Shown here in pieces: positions 9,568 to 21,899 of a DNA stretch of 64,000 nucleotides. The stretch is from Argyresthia goedartella. Lineage: Eukaryota; Arthropoda; Insecta; Lepidoptera; Argyresthiidae. Location of the stretch: contig OX463808.1 in NCBI GenBank assembly GCA_949825045.1, positions 29,945,674 through 30,009,673 on the forward strand. Reading direction: 5' to 3'. Numbering within the stretch: the first letter of the stretch is position 1; the number at the start of each line of letters is the position of its first letter. The position numbers and the translations under genes were made by a program. Under the pieces are notes generated by a model, which was not told the origin of the DNA, ran no database searches, and saw only the letters and a program-made list of their open reading frames with translations.

Positions 9568-11749
9568 TATTCTTTACAATGTTATATTTTACACAACAAA
9601 TAGAAAATACTCAACTTTAGGCTGGCACAGATTTGCATTGAGGCTTGGCTTAACCAAATAATCCGACACAACCATTTCGCCAACTTTCACAATCCAACTT
9701 TGGTATTAAAACGCGCAACTTTATCACACCTCCATTTTCAAACAAATGTCTCTCTAACGCGTACAAAATAAAGTTGAGAACGGCTGCATTGCTTAGGCTG
9801 GTGGAACGGTAGCCTTGTTTTGACAACTCATTATGGGTGCGTTCCTAATTGGACATTCGTTCTGTAGCCGCGGTCCGATCCGCGGTATCGGTTTGAGCCT
9901 CTTGCTTGTTTGGCCAAGAAATTTGCGAGTTTGCCCAACTGATTGGCCCCAATGAAGTTGTATGCGTCGTGCATGCCAAATGAGTGTCGAAGCTCTACTG
10001 CTGGGGCTCTAAATAAAATAAAAAGTACAAAAAACTCGGCTGGGATTATATCCGATTTGGTGCATTGATTTATCAAACTGTTGACAGAAATATTGTGTTG
10101 AATCCTCATATTTATCCAACAAAGGCTTAAATGGTTGGCAATTACCTGCGTCCTTCGGTCCTAATTACATAAATAACCGGCATTCATGCTCGAGCAATAC
10201 CAGAAGTTAAATTATTAATCTCAATAGCAGAATCGATGTTTTTGTTCTATAGAATCGGGTAATAATCGATTCGGTTCGTGTTTGTTTGCTGTGTTTGCTC
10301 GTTTGGTCCCACTGATTGCGAAACGTCAAACTGAATAATAGCGTTCGAATTCTGTCGAATTACTGCCGGAAAATTTTCATGTTTGTTGTATTATTTGTTC
10401 GCTGGACCGCTCCGATTTTCATACTGGCCGGCTCGAAAGGGATTTTATAAATGGAATGGTTAATTCGCGATTTGATTTGACTATCCGTTTTCCATTTTTG
10501 GATAGTTTTATTTTTAAATCGGTCTCCTAAAGCCGTCGAATGCCGAACACAAACTCATATTTATTTTTTCTTTCTGAGCAATGATAATGTGGCCTGTATC
10601 AGTGCAGTTAGTTTGTCAACGATCGATTTTCATTGTCAACAACCAAGCATTCCCTTATTGTGTTCGTCATCGTGAATCAATATTCGTATTCGCGCAATAA
10701 ACTTGACGGTCCAGTTGATATTTTACACGCGAAATCAGGTCAGTGTGGTTTAATGGCTTAACCGTGAAGTAACAATTCATAATAACACAAGTAATCGCTA
10801 TTATAAACATAACAACCACTCGACAATACACTTCGTTCCGTGAGCTATGGTAATAACAACGGTTTTCGTTTATCAGGCCCGCCAAGGATATTATCTCATC
10901 TGCATATTATAAGTGCTGTAAAGGGTTATAGCACTTTCATCGTACATTCTATTGCCTTATTCATTAAAATGACTCGTTTTATATAACGTGGTATCCTGGG
11001 AGTCATAACTCAGCGTCCTTTTATGACACTATAGAATATTTTAATGCACTTTATCCGACAGAAACGGGCAGCGACGGGCAGAAGGTACAAGGAGGAAGGG
11101 GGGAGAGTTAACCCCTTTCGAGCAAAATTATTAGGTCGATTTCAGGAAACTTTTCCTGAAGTATATGGCAAATTTTAAGTATTCTTAAAAAATGGCGGCT
11201 ATTCCATAACTTTTTATGGACAGTTAATATTCTGTTTGTGCTCATTAGGGGAAGACTATTTAACAAACTTCCGAATTTAGAGTTTCAATTACCTGTCGTG
11301 TTACTCCAAGAGCATTTTTTACGCTTCTTTTTCACACGCTCCTCATTAATACAGTTGTTATATACATATTACAGCATGGTTGGTATGAATAACACTTAAC
11401 TAACTAACTTACAAATTAAATATGTACAGCAAGCAGCTCACGCGACAACCCTAAATAAGGACGGGGGTACAGTAGACTCCAGGGATTGATGGCTTAGATT
11501 ACACCGAGTCAGCTGAGCCACAGGGTATTCCGTACCCCCGGAATATCTTCAAGATGTGAACTTATTTAGACGCAGTCAATGTTTTGAACTCAAAATCTCT
11601 TCAAATGCTGGGGCGGATACTACTTAGGTACTGTACAAATATAACTCGATGTAAAATTTCTAAACATAGCTTACTCACACTCACAGACATACAGTTTGTA
11701 AACTTTTTAATTTATTAGAAAATATTAAAGAATTCGGCAACGCGTAAAG
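9568..11749. other. Unassigned intergenic or intronic sequence
   Basis: No gene, RNA or recognised repeat. Short open frames here (for example 9831-10109 and 10667-10885, minus strand) match nothing I know and are no longer than expected by chance. Confidence 0.5.
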
Positions 11750-11850
11750 AAAATTTCAACCCCTTAACCTCTTGAATACCACCGGCGCCACTTTTCCGTT
11801 ATAGGTTTTAAATTGTATTGCCATCGCATAAGCTTCAACATCGCGACCCG
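11750..11850 (+). repeat. Possible fragment of the 'gggttccgtac' repeat family
   Basis: The words 'ccgttataggttttaaattgt' and 'ttgccatcgcataagcttcaacatcgcga' resemble 54120-54172 inside the copy at 53879-54362. It is diverged and short. Confidence 0.35.
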
Positions 11851-12225
11851 CCCCAACTGCCCGCGGCTGTTGAGAGGCCCCTTAAGCATTTAATATTTAT
11901 TTTTGTTGCACACAAACAGGCCAGCCAGTATTACCAAGAAGTGTGCATAAACAATTCACAAGACGACTAAAAGTGACAAGATGGCTGCGAAAAGGATGCG
12001 ACTCGTGAAGAAATAATTAACACAACATGACTTGACAGAAGCTCGTTTGGTGGGAAATGTCGCAGATGCAGACTAAGCAGAACTTACAATTATTAGTTAA
12101 ACGATTAACGCAAAGTAATAAACCCGACTAGGATGGGTGCTGTTAAAAATTTAACAACCGCAGGATTTTTCCATTTTCAAATATCCAAATTCAAATGGAG
12201 TCACGGCCGAGATTTCCGAATAAAG

Positions 12226-12294
12226 CCTCCGCCACACCAAACGCGTAGCGCGCGCCGCCGCGCCGCTGCCGCGGCGCTTCGCGTTTGGGGTGAC
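12226..12294. repeat. GC-rich imperfect palindrome
   Basis: The left arm 'ccaaacgcgtagcg' faces the right arm 'cgcttcgcgtttgggg' around a core made almost entirely of G and C, in otherwise AT-rich DNA. It is dense in CpG. It is probably a MITE or its core, because similar CpG-rich ends flank the next element. Confidence 0.5.
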
Positions 12295-12383
12295 TGGTAT
12301 ACTGCGCTATACGTATACTACATACTGCGCCCATAGCAGTACAACTCCGCGGCGGCAACGGGTTACATAGGATTCCCTATATT

Positions 12384-13092
12384 ATAGCCTTTCCACACTC
12401 GCGCGCGAACCACGCGCTAAGTCGCGAAACGTGAATGTTGATCCCATTCGAATATTCTTCGCGGCTCGAAGTCGCGTTCGCGCCTCATTCACATTTGTTG
12501 TAGGTTTTTGTCCCGCGACACAGGGTTCGCAAGGCGCGAAGATACCGCGAATAAGACAAGGCTCCATATTCGCGGGCGGCTCAGTTAGTTGCTCACTAGC
12601 ATAGCAACTGCCACGGATGGTTGTGCATGTTGGTACCTGATCACGGCGCTTACGCTAACTCCATCGCTAACATTCATGTTTCTTTAATGATTTCAGCAAG
12701 CATTGAAGCAATCAATCGCATTCATCGTTCTATGTCATCTACCAATTCTGAGCCTCCCATGCATCATAGGCAGCTGACTGTATTATCTGCATTTGCTGAA
12801 CCAAGATCTGGCACATCAACATCTACCTATTATGAGCCCCCCATGCATTATGGGCAGGTGATTCAAAAAACTTAATTATCAGATAGAAAAGTAGTATCAG
12901 TCCCAGCTTCTAATATTATCGAACCATCGAACGAGTTAAGACTGTTTCTTGAATGCAAAAGCAGTAATGCCATATCGCCCAGAGCGCGAGCAATACTGTG
13001 AACATCTCGAATGTCAGTTCGCAGCGCGGGCCACGCCGCGATTCGCGCGGGATTTAGCGTTGCGATCCGCGCGCGAATGTGGAGCGGCCTTC
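12384..13092. mobile_element. Non-autonomous DNA transposon with CpG-rich inverted ends (PIF/Harbinger-like?)
   Basis: Inverted termini: 'gcctttccacactcgcgcgcg' at the left and the complement of 'cgcgcgaatgtggagcggcc' at the right, with partial symmetry for about 40 bases. The interior includes a relic open frame, 12621-12875 plus strand (SSTNSEPPMHHRQLT and a second EPPMHYGQ unit), that looks like a repeated regulatory or DNA-binding protein tail. The end sequence recalls Harbinger-type elements. I could not define a target duplication, so the class is a guess. Confidence 0.45.
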
Positions 13093-13140
13093 AATTGCTT
13101 GTTGCCGCCGCGATCTATATATAGTCTTGCATAGTTTTTT

Positions 13141-13482
13141 TTATTTATTTCTTGTTTATTCAGAGTAGCGCATTTTTTCTTTAAACCTAACACTATCCTA
13201 ATTATTCATACGTCTAATGGACAAGACTTGTAGCTTGTCAATTATTTTTTTATATCTTTCCAGCTTAATAAAACTAGTAGGAACAAAAAATATCGCCCAC
13301 TTAATCTCTAATTGCGTCGTCAAAAAGTGGCCAACATTTGTACAGTCGCGTACTCGCTAACTAAACTTTTGGACGCACCGTTGTATATTGTTATTGCTAT
13401 GGTCTAACTTGACCACGTGACGTGACGTGACGTGATTCAGCATACAACCAAATCTACACGATTTCAATTACAATGTTACTTT
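13141..13482. other. Unassigned; ACGTG pentamer array at 13414-13435
   Basis: AT-rich, no gene. Bases 13414-13435 are four head-to-tail ACGTG units, giving an E-box (CACGTG) followed by overlapping CRE-like TGACGTGA words. Confidence 0.5.
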
Positions 13483-14236
13483 GCAGGGTTCTGTACCCGA
13501 AGGGTCCAAACGGAGCCCTATTGCGCCACTCACGTGTCCGTCCGTCCGTCCCTCGTCTGTCACACATGTTTTACAGCCAAACGGTTAAAGCTAACGTCTG
13601 CAACTTTTTACAGTATAAACACGTTATTGACCCAAAAGGCATACAAATTATAATTTTTTTAAATGTTCTTAAGGGAGCTCCCATACAGCTAATAGGGGGG
13701 CGCAAAAAATAATTGGCTACATCGAGTCGGGTATCGTTGTATAGAACTCGTTGGATGTTTTGAAAAATATTAGAAATCACGGGAATGAGAAGCCACCAAA
13801 GACAGCTTTTTACAAAATGTTGTACCCGAAGATTTTTTATATACTTTCTTTTGACCTATCACCTTAGAATTTGGTGATAATGTTTATTATTACGTAAATT
13901 TTTCTAACAAATACCACTATATTGATAAATCAGATTTTTTCTTTGAAATCCCCTCATTTTAAAAGCTTTTATTTAACTTGCAATCTATGTACATATGTAG
14001 GTGTGTCAAACACAAATAAATCCCGCAACAAGTTTTTATATCACTTAAATTGTGTAATGTAAAAAATACGGGTATATAAAATGTCATTGAATTTTTATTT
14101 TCTTCTTTTTAGAGAATTTAAATAAAAGATTTTTTTTAAAACATTTTTTACTTTTAATTTATTAGGCTTATATCCTACATTTGTTACGGAACCCTAAATG
14201 TGCACTCCAACACGCACTTGGCCGTTTTTTTAAATG
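13483..14236 (+). repeat. Dispersed lepidopteran repeat ('gggttccgtac' family), copy 1
   Basis: Begins 'gggttctgtacccgaagggtcc', has a (cgtc)n tract of the type 'gtccgtccgtccctcgtctgtca', and ends 'tacggaaccctaaatgtgc...cacttggccg'. Related segments occur at 35790, 39560, 43848 (minus) and 53879. It is a common high-copy repeat of moths and butterflies; I cannot assign its transposon class. Small open frames on both strands inside it are not genes. Confidence 0.65.
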
Positions 14237-14828
14237 CTGCCAGGTTTACGTAGAAAAAATGTGTCGGAATATTTTGTTTTTACAATTTGCGCGTGACATG
14301 ATGAATTTATAAGTTTATTGATATTTATATATCTCATACCCGGATTACTTACATGTCTCTGATGTTCTTACAGCTTTAACGAGTCCTTAAGCCACATTTT
14401 CAAGTTACCAGCCGCATTGGGATAGCAGAAGTAAAAAACTAATCGTATCTAACATACGAGGGCTGCAGTGCGGCGGCTGCAAGATATCGGAAAACATTTT
14501 CACCAGGTTTACAACACGAACGCCGGCGGCTGCTAAAATTTTAATCAAGCTAAAATAGGTTTTCGGGAAAAACGTCCGCCGGCAATCAATTTGATGAAGT
14601 ATTTTTTGCGTGACTTGTAGCGATTAGGTATTCAACATTTTTGATTTAGTATGAAACATTGTATCGTCGGGAGGGTTATGTTTTTCGAACGTATGTACAT
14701 TGTACAATCCATTTACAGTTAGAATCCGGAACTTTCTTTAGAGCAGGCTGCTGTTATTGCTGGCATACGAGAAATTACTAGACTCCTGCTCTGCGGAAAC
14801 TTTTACCAGCTAGTTTAAAAAAGTTCAA

Positions 14829-15143
14829 CTCCGTGGTCTCATGGGTTTCACGCTTGCTTCTCACACATGAGATGCAGGTTCGATTCCTGACCATGTACCA
14901 ATGAGATAATTAATTTACCTTAAGTACATTATACGGACGTTCTAACGTTGATAGAAAACATCGTAAGGAAGCCTTCATTACTATGCTACTACTATGCATT
15001 TCTATGCATACAGCTATGGAGCTGCGGCGATGGGCTAGCCCCCTGTCACGCAAAATGGAGTATTGAATAACTGGCTCAAAGTGGGCCCAGTTGTGCCTCT
15101 GCCACCCCGTATGGGAAAAGGCGTGGCGCTATGTTATGTGTTG
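14829..15143 (+). mobile_element. SINE family B, copy 1 (full length)
   Basis: tRNA-derived SINE. The head has an A-box-like region (gtggtctcatgggtttcacgc) and a B box (ggttcgattcctgacc). The tail ends in 'gcctctgccaccccgtatgg' and 'aaggcgtggcgctatgttatg', a lepidopteran-type SINE/LINE 3' end. The body at 15024-15063 matches the LINE ORF2 at 5212-5251 at 35 of 40 bases, antisense to the LINE. Non-coding, pol III transcribed if active. Confidence 0.8.
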
Positions 15144-15513
15144 TTTAAAAAAGTTAAGTAAAGTAAAAAATCTATCCTAAGTTAGCTTTATTGCATTTAT
15201 TAATAATTTTCGTTGATGGTTTTATTTGGTGATGTGCTTCGTGGTTTGTGAAGCGAGAAAAGAAACCTACTTTAAAAATGTAAACACCAATGTGTTTTTA
15301 CAGTTACGTCTGATTGTACCTAATAAATACTTGTGAATAAACTAAATGACCATTAAATCATTCAGAGCACTTCAATTACACCTACGAGTAGAGAATGTAA
15401 CGCCTCACAATTACAATCGGACTATCAAACATCCTTGATTACTTGTTACGAAATAGCTTACATTTACGTCGTGGTTCCCAACTTTAATATCTGCGTGCTT
15501 GTACTGCACACAC

Positions 15514-15662
15514 CTGGGCCCCGATGCTTCTAACCACAAGCCTCACACAAGCCTATCGCAGGCTCGGAAGTCACGTTTCGTCGAGTCCGGAGAGAGAGAG
15601 AGATAGCGCGAGCCTGCGATAGGCTTGTGTGAGGCTTGTGCTTAGTAGCATAGAGGGCCTGG
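15514..15662. mobile_element. Hairpin MITE with 'ctgggccccga' ends
   Basis: A 30-base arm at 15537-15566 (caagcctcacacaagcctat... to ctcg) is repeated exactly in inverse at 15609-15638. Symmetry continues outward with a few mismatches to 'ctgggcccc' and 'gagggcctgg'. The short loop holds a (ga)n tract. The clean inner arms suggest a fairly recent insertion. No coding capacity. Confidence 0.75.
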
Positions 15663-15941
15663 TACCTACATATTTATATTGTATATTAACTGGTCTAGCC
15701 AAAAGGCACTATACCCTAGTTGCTCAAATAACGAAGGAAACTGACAGCTTCGAACGTCACTTCTTGGAATAATGTTGCCGTCTACAGTTTGATAGTGATG
15801 TTCTTATTCATTCTAAAAAGAATGAAAATCTGTATAATATAGATATAATGTTGCTTTACAATAACTATGTGATAAAACATATTATCTATACACATCATAA
15901 ACCCTCTATAATGCGTTAAAAACCGCAAATTACGACCAGCT

Positions 15942-16285
15942 AAAAGATAAACTGTTTTGATAGAACACATTTCTTCTCTGGGAATATGTAATTATGACAT
16001 CTAAAGAACATCGAATTCAATGTTCTTATTACATGCAAATATCATACATCTAAAAACAAAGCAAGCTTCATAATAACACCGAATTCGATATTCTTATTCC
16101 ATTCAAATTTCGAACATCTCTGAAAAACAACGCAATTTGATTTGACCTCAAGTCTAATATCAGTCGAGAAGACTTTTTATTCGAAATTAAATGACAATGC
16201 CACAATGCCGGTCGTAATATGGGGGTCCTGAACACATCATAGAGACCATATAATTTGTTTGTAGATAAAGCAGTGTTAAAAACAA
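15942..16285 (+). repeat. Diverged direct repeat, copy 1
   Basis: Aligns by eye with 17125-17395: both have 'aagataaac(t/c)gttttg.tagaac.catttctt', 'aaatttcgaa.atctct', 'tgacctcaa.tctaat', 'caatgcc.caatgccggtc' and 'gaacacatcata.aga'. It is either a dispersed repeat or an old local duplication. No coding function seen. Confidence 0.65.
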
Positions 16286-17124
16286 CATTATTTGTTTCCA
16301 TATCTAATATATTATTATCATAATCGTATATTTTGTTTTATTGTGTACTTAATATAATTGCATAAACAAGGAGGTAATCATATAAAATACTAACAATTCT
16401 AAACAATTTAAATTATAACATTTCTAAAAGAATAAAGTGGAAAATGCTATTAAGAACTCTATATAGATATCAGATTGGCGGTGCATTGTGTGACAGATAG
16501 AATGCTCTACAAATCCGAAAGTGGCCGATCTTAGCCGAACATCTCACTCTTGTACCCGACGTGCCATATCAAACGCCGAGAAGTGTATGAAACTGACTGT
16601 ATATGCGCCTTTCATTATGTAACAGTCACATAAACTACTGTTACTAATTAATGTTTTAATTTCCTATTGGTTTATTTTCACATATGATTTGTATATCGAC
16701 ATATGATTTGTAGTGACACCCTAATTTTTTAACATATCATATGATTTTTTGCCCTTCTATATTTATTTATTTTTAAAGTGGCAAAATCGTACCTGTAATT
16801 TTCTTCTTTATTTGAGCAATTATGGAAAAGCAGTGAATTATGTATGCTTAATCTATCTACATGCCCCGGTTAAAATAACTAGTGATACCTGAACAATCCT
16901 CCATACATTCTAAATTATTAAACTTTGAGAGCCTGTGAATTGCTCTCTTATTGCCCGCGCCATACAACATTGTCGGTACATTTACAACGAGAGCATACAG
17001 CGTTGTTATGATGGTTTTGCAGATGAGTACGAAGACATCATGCAAACTCTTGAAGATTCCCGTAGGCCAACACCATAGCCAAAACAATCCCAATTACTTG
17101 TACTATAATGCGTTCAAGAACTTA

Positions 17125-17395
17125 AAGATAAACCGTTTTGTTAGAACGCATTTCTTATCTAGGATATGTTATTATTGCTTCATACTATCATCGATTTTTA
17201 TATTCTTATTTATTACATTAAAATTTCGAATATCTCTAAAAAAAAATTGACCTCAATTCTAATAACAGTCGACATGACATTATATCTATATATATGAAAT
17301 TAAATGTCAATGCCGCAATGCCGGTCCTAGCATGCGGTTCATGAACACATCATACAGAGCTTATAATATGTGTGAAGATAAAGCAGTGTATATAA
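17125..17395 (+). repeat. Diverged direct repeat, copy 2
   Basis: Partner of 15942-16285, same orientation, about 1.2 kb away. It is shorter through internal deletions and carries a (ta)n tract near 17280-17296. Confidence 0.65.
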
Positions 17396-17540
17396 CTGTA
17401 CATAATAAGGCATTAAAACACAAGTGTGATTAAAACAGTCACGAAAACTACTAAATGTTTACTTATTTAAGTATATTGTTCAAATCCTATTCATTAGAAT
17501 CTCAGTGATGAGTAACAATACATTAACTATATCTAAAGTT

Positions 17541-17665
17541 CGCGCCAAGTTTCTTTGGCTTCGAGCGAGGCGACACTTGTCTCTCTCTCTCTCTCTCTCA
17601 CCCCACATTGCCATATGTGAGAAAGAGATGTTACAGCTCGCTCAGAGACAAACAAATTTGGCGCG
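17541..17665. mobile_element. Small foldback element with a CT microsatellite
   Basis: The left arm 'cgcgccaagtttctttgg...gagcgagg' is repeated in inverse as 'cgagctc..' to 'caaatttggcgcg' on the right, with mismatches. The loop contains (tc)n at 17579-17599. It looks like a small MITE. Confidence 0.5.
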
Positions 17666-17769
17666 GCCTGCACTGAAGTTCAGAACTACAGAAACATTAC
17701 AGTTTTGCATTTACCTAAGTTTTCTTTATCTTTTGTGTTTGATAGTAGGCCTCATGCATTTGTAGAATT

Positions 17770-18764
17770 TTAGGCAAATTCAGAAAGTCCGTCGCCGCAG
17801 TGTACACTCAAATGACGTCATTTAGGCGTATTTACACGGATCGCGGTCATTAGACTGTTATTGCTAGAATCAACGCAAGCGCCCGGATGATGGCCCTTTG
17901 TTAAGGCGACGCCGTTCATGCTGATGCTGTCTGAAGAATTTTCACATCACTTACTTCCCAATTTAAAATATTTTGTGTAGTAATGACTATTTAATTTGTT
18001 TTACTAATTCTCAATTTTTAAATTTCCCAATTAAAATATCCCAATAATCATAATACTGACATCCCATCTAATTAATTTTTTTTATATCACTTTTTATGCA
18101 ATTTCAATTTCAATGTGATTATTTGTTATATTTTATTATGTTTCCATTTTGGTCATAAATGGAATTTTATATTAATAATTAATACTAATGTATATTTTAA
18201 TGTGTACTCGTGCATACTGTTGTCTCGTCCGTATTTGGCCCTGGCAGAATACCAGCGTCACAGATTCGTCTGTGACATTGCTGAGTCAGGGCCATTTCAT
18301 TGTCGCGGTACATTCACAATACCACATAGTGAAAATGATTATTTATTTGTAAATTGTTTTGTGTTATGTTCTTCCAGGTTTTATTCTATTTTGTATTTCT
18401 TTTTATTATGTGTCTGTGTGTGTACCTTTTCAGTGAAAAAAAAAAAAAAAAAAAGTGGGAAAGAAAATGCGTGCTGTAATATTTTATTTGAGGTAGAATA
18501 AATAATAATAATAATAAATCTTTGTTCATAGTAAAAAATATACACAACAAGGAGATAGTTTCGTCGACTACTATCATGCATGACTAGGCTCACAAGTAGC
18601 CTGTATTTATGAATGAGTAGGCCCGCGCCTCTTACGAGGATCGTAACAGTGATTCGGTGGCGTCGTGTTTTAGGCAAAGAATGAAATTACAAGCAAGAAA
18701 AAAATTAAAATAAATGTGATAAATAAAGATGGGAAACCGTTTATTTTGTACAATACGCAGGTCA
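17770..18764. other. Unassigned; short palindrome and poly-A tract
   Basis: No gene. Bases 18257-18276 form a perfect 8-bp-arm palindrome with a 4-nt spacer (ttcg). An A run of about 19 is at 18437-18455, and a (taa)n tract follows at 18501. Confidence 0.5.
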
Positions 18765-19025
18765 ATCAATTAAATATCTTTAGTACTGTAGATATTTACA
18801 TATACTAGCAATCGTCATTTTTTGCCATTTCTCTACATTGGAAAATTTGGGAGAAGAAGGCATAGAAACTCCCACAGATCGATTTTTAGATCTCTTTTAA
18901 AAATTGATTGTGCTTAACTATAACAAGTACCTATTTCAATATGGGTTTCAGGAATAAATTATTACAAAATTATTAATAGCAAGATTAATCATCATTTTCG
19001 ATTAGTCATCTAAGTAATCTTGGTC
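18765..19025 (+). repeat. Dispersed repeat C, copy 1
   Basis: Shares with 44455-44705 the string 'tactgtagatatttacata', then 'tctctacattgga', 'gggagaag', 'aactcccacagat.gattttta', 'tctt..aaaaatt' and the ending 'taggtaatcttg'. Same orientation. Class unknown; possibly part of a retroelement. Confidence 0.6.
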
Positions 19026-19286
19026 TACTTATAGTACGCAATAATGTGTAGTAGATATTTTGGAATTTTTCGCACAGCGACTCTTATTCCGCATGGCCAC
19101 CCCATGGTGGTATACAAATAGCATGAGACCGAAACGTCCAGAGAGAACGCGCCGGCGCACGTCAGTCACGCATTTCTCCCATTACTGCCATTACTTTGGG
19201 GCATAAAACGATCTCAAACTCGATTATACTCATTACAAGCTTATTCGAGTTTCGTACTTAACGCCTCAATTGCCTGCTAGCCAGTG

Positions 19287-19471
19287 GACGACCTCTGTGG
19301 CGCGGTTGTGGTTCTGCTTACCATGCGAGAGGTCCCGGGTTCGATCCCCGGCTAGGGATAAAGAAAAAGAAAACCCCAGGTCTTGGATTCGCTGTTTCTG
19401 GTTCCCACGACACAGGCTATCCTAGTGTGGGGCCACAAGCAATGTATGTGCCTGTATGTAAATGTTTATGT
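19287..19471 (+). mobile_element. SINE family A, copy 2
   Basis: The best-preserved A copy. It begins gacgacctctgtggcgc, has a B box GGTTCGATCCCC within a tRNA-like head, then 'tggttcccacgacacaggc', 'tagtgtggggccacaagcaa' and a tail 'tgtatgtaaatg'. Confidence 0.85.
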
Positions 19472-19827
19472 TAAAGTGAGAACACTGAAGCAAGATAGAG
19501 CATTTGACAACGTTTCGCCCAAGCGATAAACGTTAGTTGAAAATACAATATTTTTATTACAAATCTTTATTAATTCTCTGACCGAGGCTGAGAATTGTGT
19601 GCCAGTATTTTTAATTAATTACGGGTATCCGTCAAAAGAGAATCACCGAATTCACCGAGAATCCTTAATCGGATGTCGCATCAATTAGGAAGGGGATTAA
19701 TTTATATTAATCTATGTTGTCCGAAAATAAATTCGATTGGGGGTTTAAACATGAGGTGACTTTGTTTGTTTGTTTATTAATAATTTCAGTTTCAAGTAAC
19801 AAAAAAAACTGACTACGGGGAAAAAAT

Positions 19828-20083
19828 TACATAACATAACATAACAGAGGCACAATTGTGCCGACTTTGAGCCAGTTTTTCAATATTCCATTTTGCGTGA
19901 CAGGGGGCTAGCACTTCGCCGCAGCTATGGAGTAATGAAGGGTTCCTCATGAGGTTTTCCATCACCGTTGGAATGTCCGTATAATGTAGTTAAGATAAAT
20001 TAATTATCTCATTGGTCATGGTCAGGAATCGAACCTGCATCTCCTGTGTGAGAAGCAAGCGTGAAACCCCACGGACCACGGAG
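19828..20083 (-). mobile_element. SINE family B, copy 2
   Basis: Minus-strand copy of the SINE at 14829-15143. The tRNA-like head is at the right (ggaatcgaacctgcatctcc, inverse B box) and the tail at the left ends in a (cataa)n run. Most of the body is kept; the segment with the Gly-Thr-like 'cctctgcc..cccgtatggg' words is deleted. Confidence 0.8.
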
Positions 20084-20199
20084 TTTTTTTTTATTTAAAA
20101 ATGTATTTCACTCTATTCTGACCCCTTCTGGGCTATTCTGTTTATAATCGGTTCCGATTGGAGCTTTAACGAAAATAAAAACTATTCCATTCCACTGTA

Positions 20200-20330
20200 G
20201 GAAGCAGGAATAATTACGCGTCGAAAAAGTATGCGAATCGAACTGTCAGTGACTCTTATGTACAATGACATAAGGTTCATGTTTTCTGAACTCGAAAACT
20301 TTTTCGCTCTGGTTATTATTCCTGCTTGAG
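20200..20330. mobile_element. MITE with 'aagcaggaataa' ends, copy 1
   Basis: 131 bp with inverted ends 'gaagcaggaataattac' and 'ttattattcctgcttg'. A close relative is at 36110-36240. The interior shares 'tgcgaatcga.ctgtcagt.actcttatgtacaatg' and 'ctgaactcgaaaactttttc'. Non-coding. A (cctta)n tract follows at 20339. Confidence 0.75.
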
Positions 20331-20359
20331 CCAATCACCTTACCTTACCTTACCTTCTC

Positions 20360-21733
20360 GATAAACGCTAGAACGGTAAACTCAAACCAAAATTTTCGAG
20401 CATTTTAGCGAAGTTACATAAGTTTAAAGGTTTTGATTACTCTAAGTAGGGCCCTTTCGGACATCAATCTGGCTAATGCCTCGACAATTTGTTTATCACC
20501 TTCCGTACAACCTTGGGTTGCGATCACCGCGAAAGTAACTTTTGCGGTACCCGAATAATTTGTTGAATTATTAGCGAATGTTCAGGGGTCGACTCAAAAC
20601 CACTCAAACCTTTGAAACGGAACCCTATTTATTACGCACGTTTCTTGGAGGTTGCTGGGTAAATAAATACAGTAGGTAATAATTAATATTACCTTGCATT
20701 TTTTTTTCCCAATGAATGCAAACGTCTCTTGTGAATCCGCGAGCTCTACATTATGCAGATGGAAAGGAAAACCCCAGCCTAGAAATTCAACCGTCTTTTT
20801 ATAATGAAAGAAATACACGAATTTTACTCCCGCCCTTAATTACCTCGGTCAATGCGCCCTCACGCAGCCCGAGGCTCTCAGCGGCCAAATTGAAGAGCCA
20901 CCACTCTTTTTACCACTTCTCAAATAAGGCTTACTTTCTCACTTGGTCGGATTCATTCAAAATTGGATTAAGCCTGGAGCCAGTCGTGACACCGCAGAGA
21001 ATGAATGATGACTTGCACATAAGACCCTTAATTCTTGCACCATTGTATTTAGACCTTTGATGGCTCTTCCATCATAGACAGATGGATGGTCTTGTTGGAA
21101 TGGTTAGTTAGGTATTCCATTACACAATCACGTAGAATTGAAGCAATCTTCATGTTCCGGTTGTTATATAATTATGTCTGCATGTGAGTGCACCGTTAGA
21201 GCCAGTGGTCCAACGGTACTGATTGCACTTCACAGGACTTCCTGCGTTGGATTCCCAGGCACGACCGGAATGCTTAGTATTTGCTTGTCTCTAGGCTGTT
21301 TAATCACTTATAAATTATTGCTATCAATTTGAGAGTAATTGCTGCTATCAGATTTTGTCAAAACACAACACAAACTACAATTATTAAACGTCGCTTCAGT
21401 TCAAAATCACGTAAAATTCGCAACTGCACTAATAGTATCAAGAGGCGGAACCACCATTTAATTCAGACCCCTAATTCTAAAACGCTTTGCCAACGTATTT
21501 ACCCTCACAATGCTATTGTTATAGAGGCCAATTCCGTTCGGTTCGGTGAAAGGGCTATCATGCGATATCACAGTGGATACTTTAATTCAACTGATTAAGC
21601 CGCCCGTATCGCACTGATTACTAACATCCCGTGTGTGAGCAATCGCTTGACTCAGAGTTTGGTGTCTTTGTTGCGGGAGAGAGAGAAATGACACGTTCAG
21701 GAACCTGACGCAGTTCAGGATGTGACAATTAGT
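20360..21733. other. Unassigned intergenic or intronic sequence
   Basis: Several chance-length open frames on the plus strand (20716-21060, 21138-21332, 21329-21598) show no recognisable domain, no splice context and no repeat similarity. I see no supported gene. Confidence 0.45.
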
Positions 21734-21899
21734 CTGGGCGTATGCTAGCTAAGACGCAGGCGCAAGCCACGCAGAAAAGATTTTGCAAGATAGGGCAGGC
21801 GACACCTTTTGTTTGACGCGCGAGTTTGACGTGCTTTGCAATATCTTTTCTGCGGCGTCTGTATCGTCTGCGTCGCCTGCATCTCAGCTGACGCCCAGG
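21734..21899. mobile_element. Foldback MITE with 'ctgggcgt' ends
   Basis: 'ctgggcgt' at the left pairs with 'acgcccag' at the right. The arms continue as 'gacgcaggcg' / 'cgcctgcatc' and 'gcagaaaagattttgcaaga' / 'tttgcaatatcttttctgc'. About 166 bp; the arms are diverged. Confidence 0.6.

Noticed and set aside
20339..20356. (CCTTA)n as telomeric repeat
   Set aside because: The insect telomere unit is TTAGG/CCTAA; this is a different short tandem tract.
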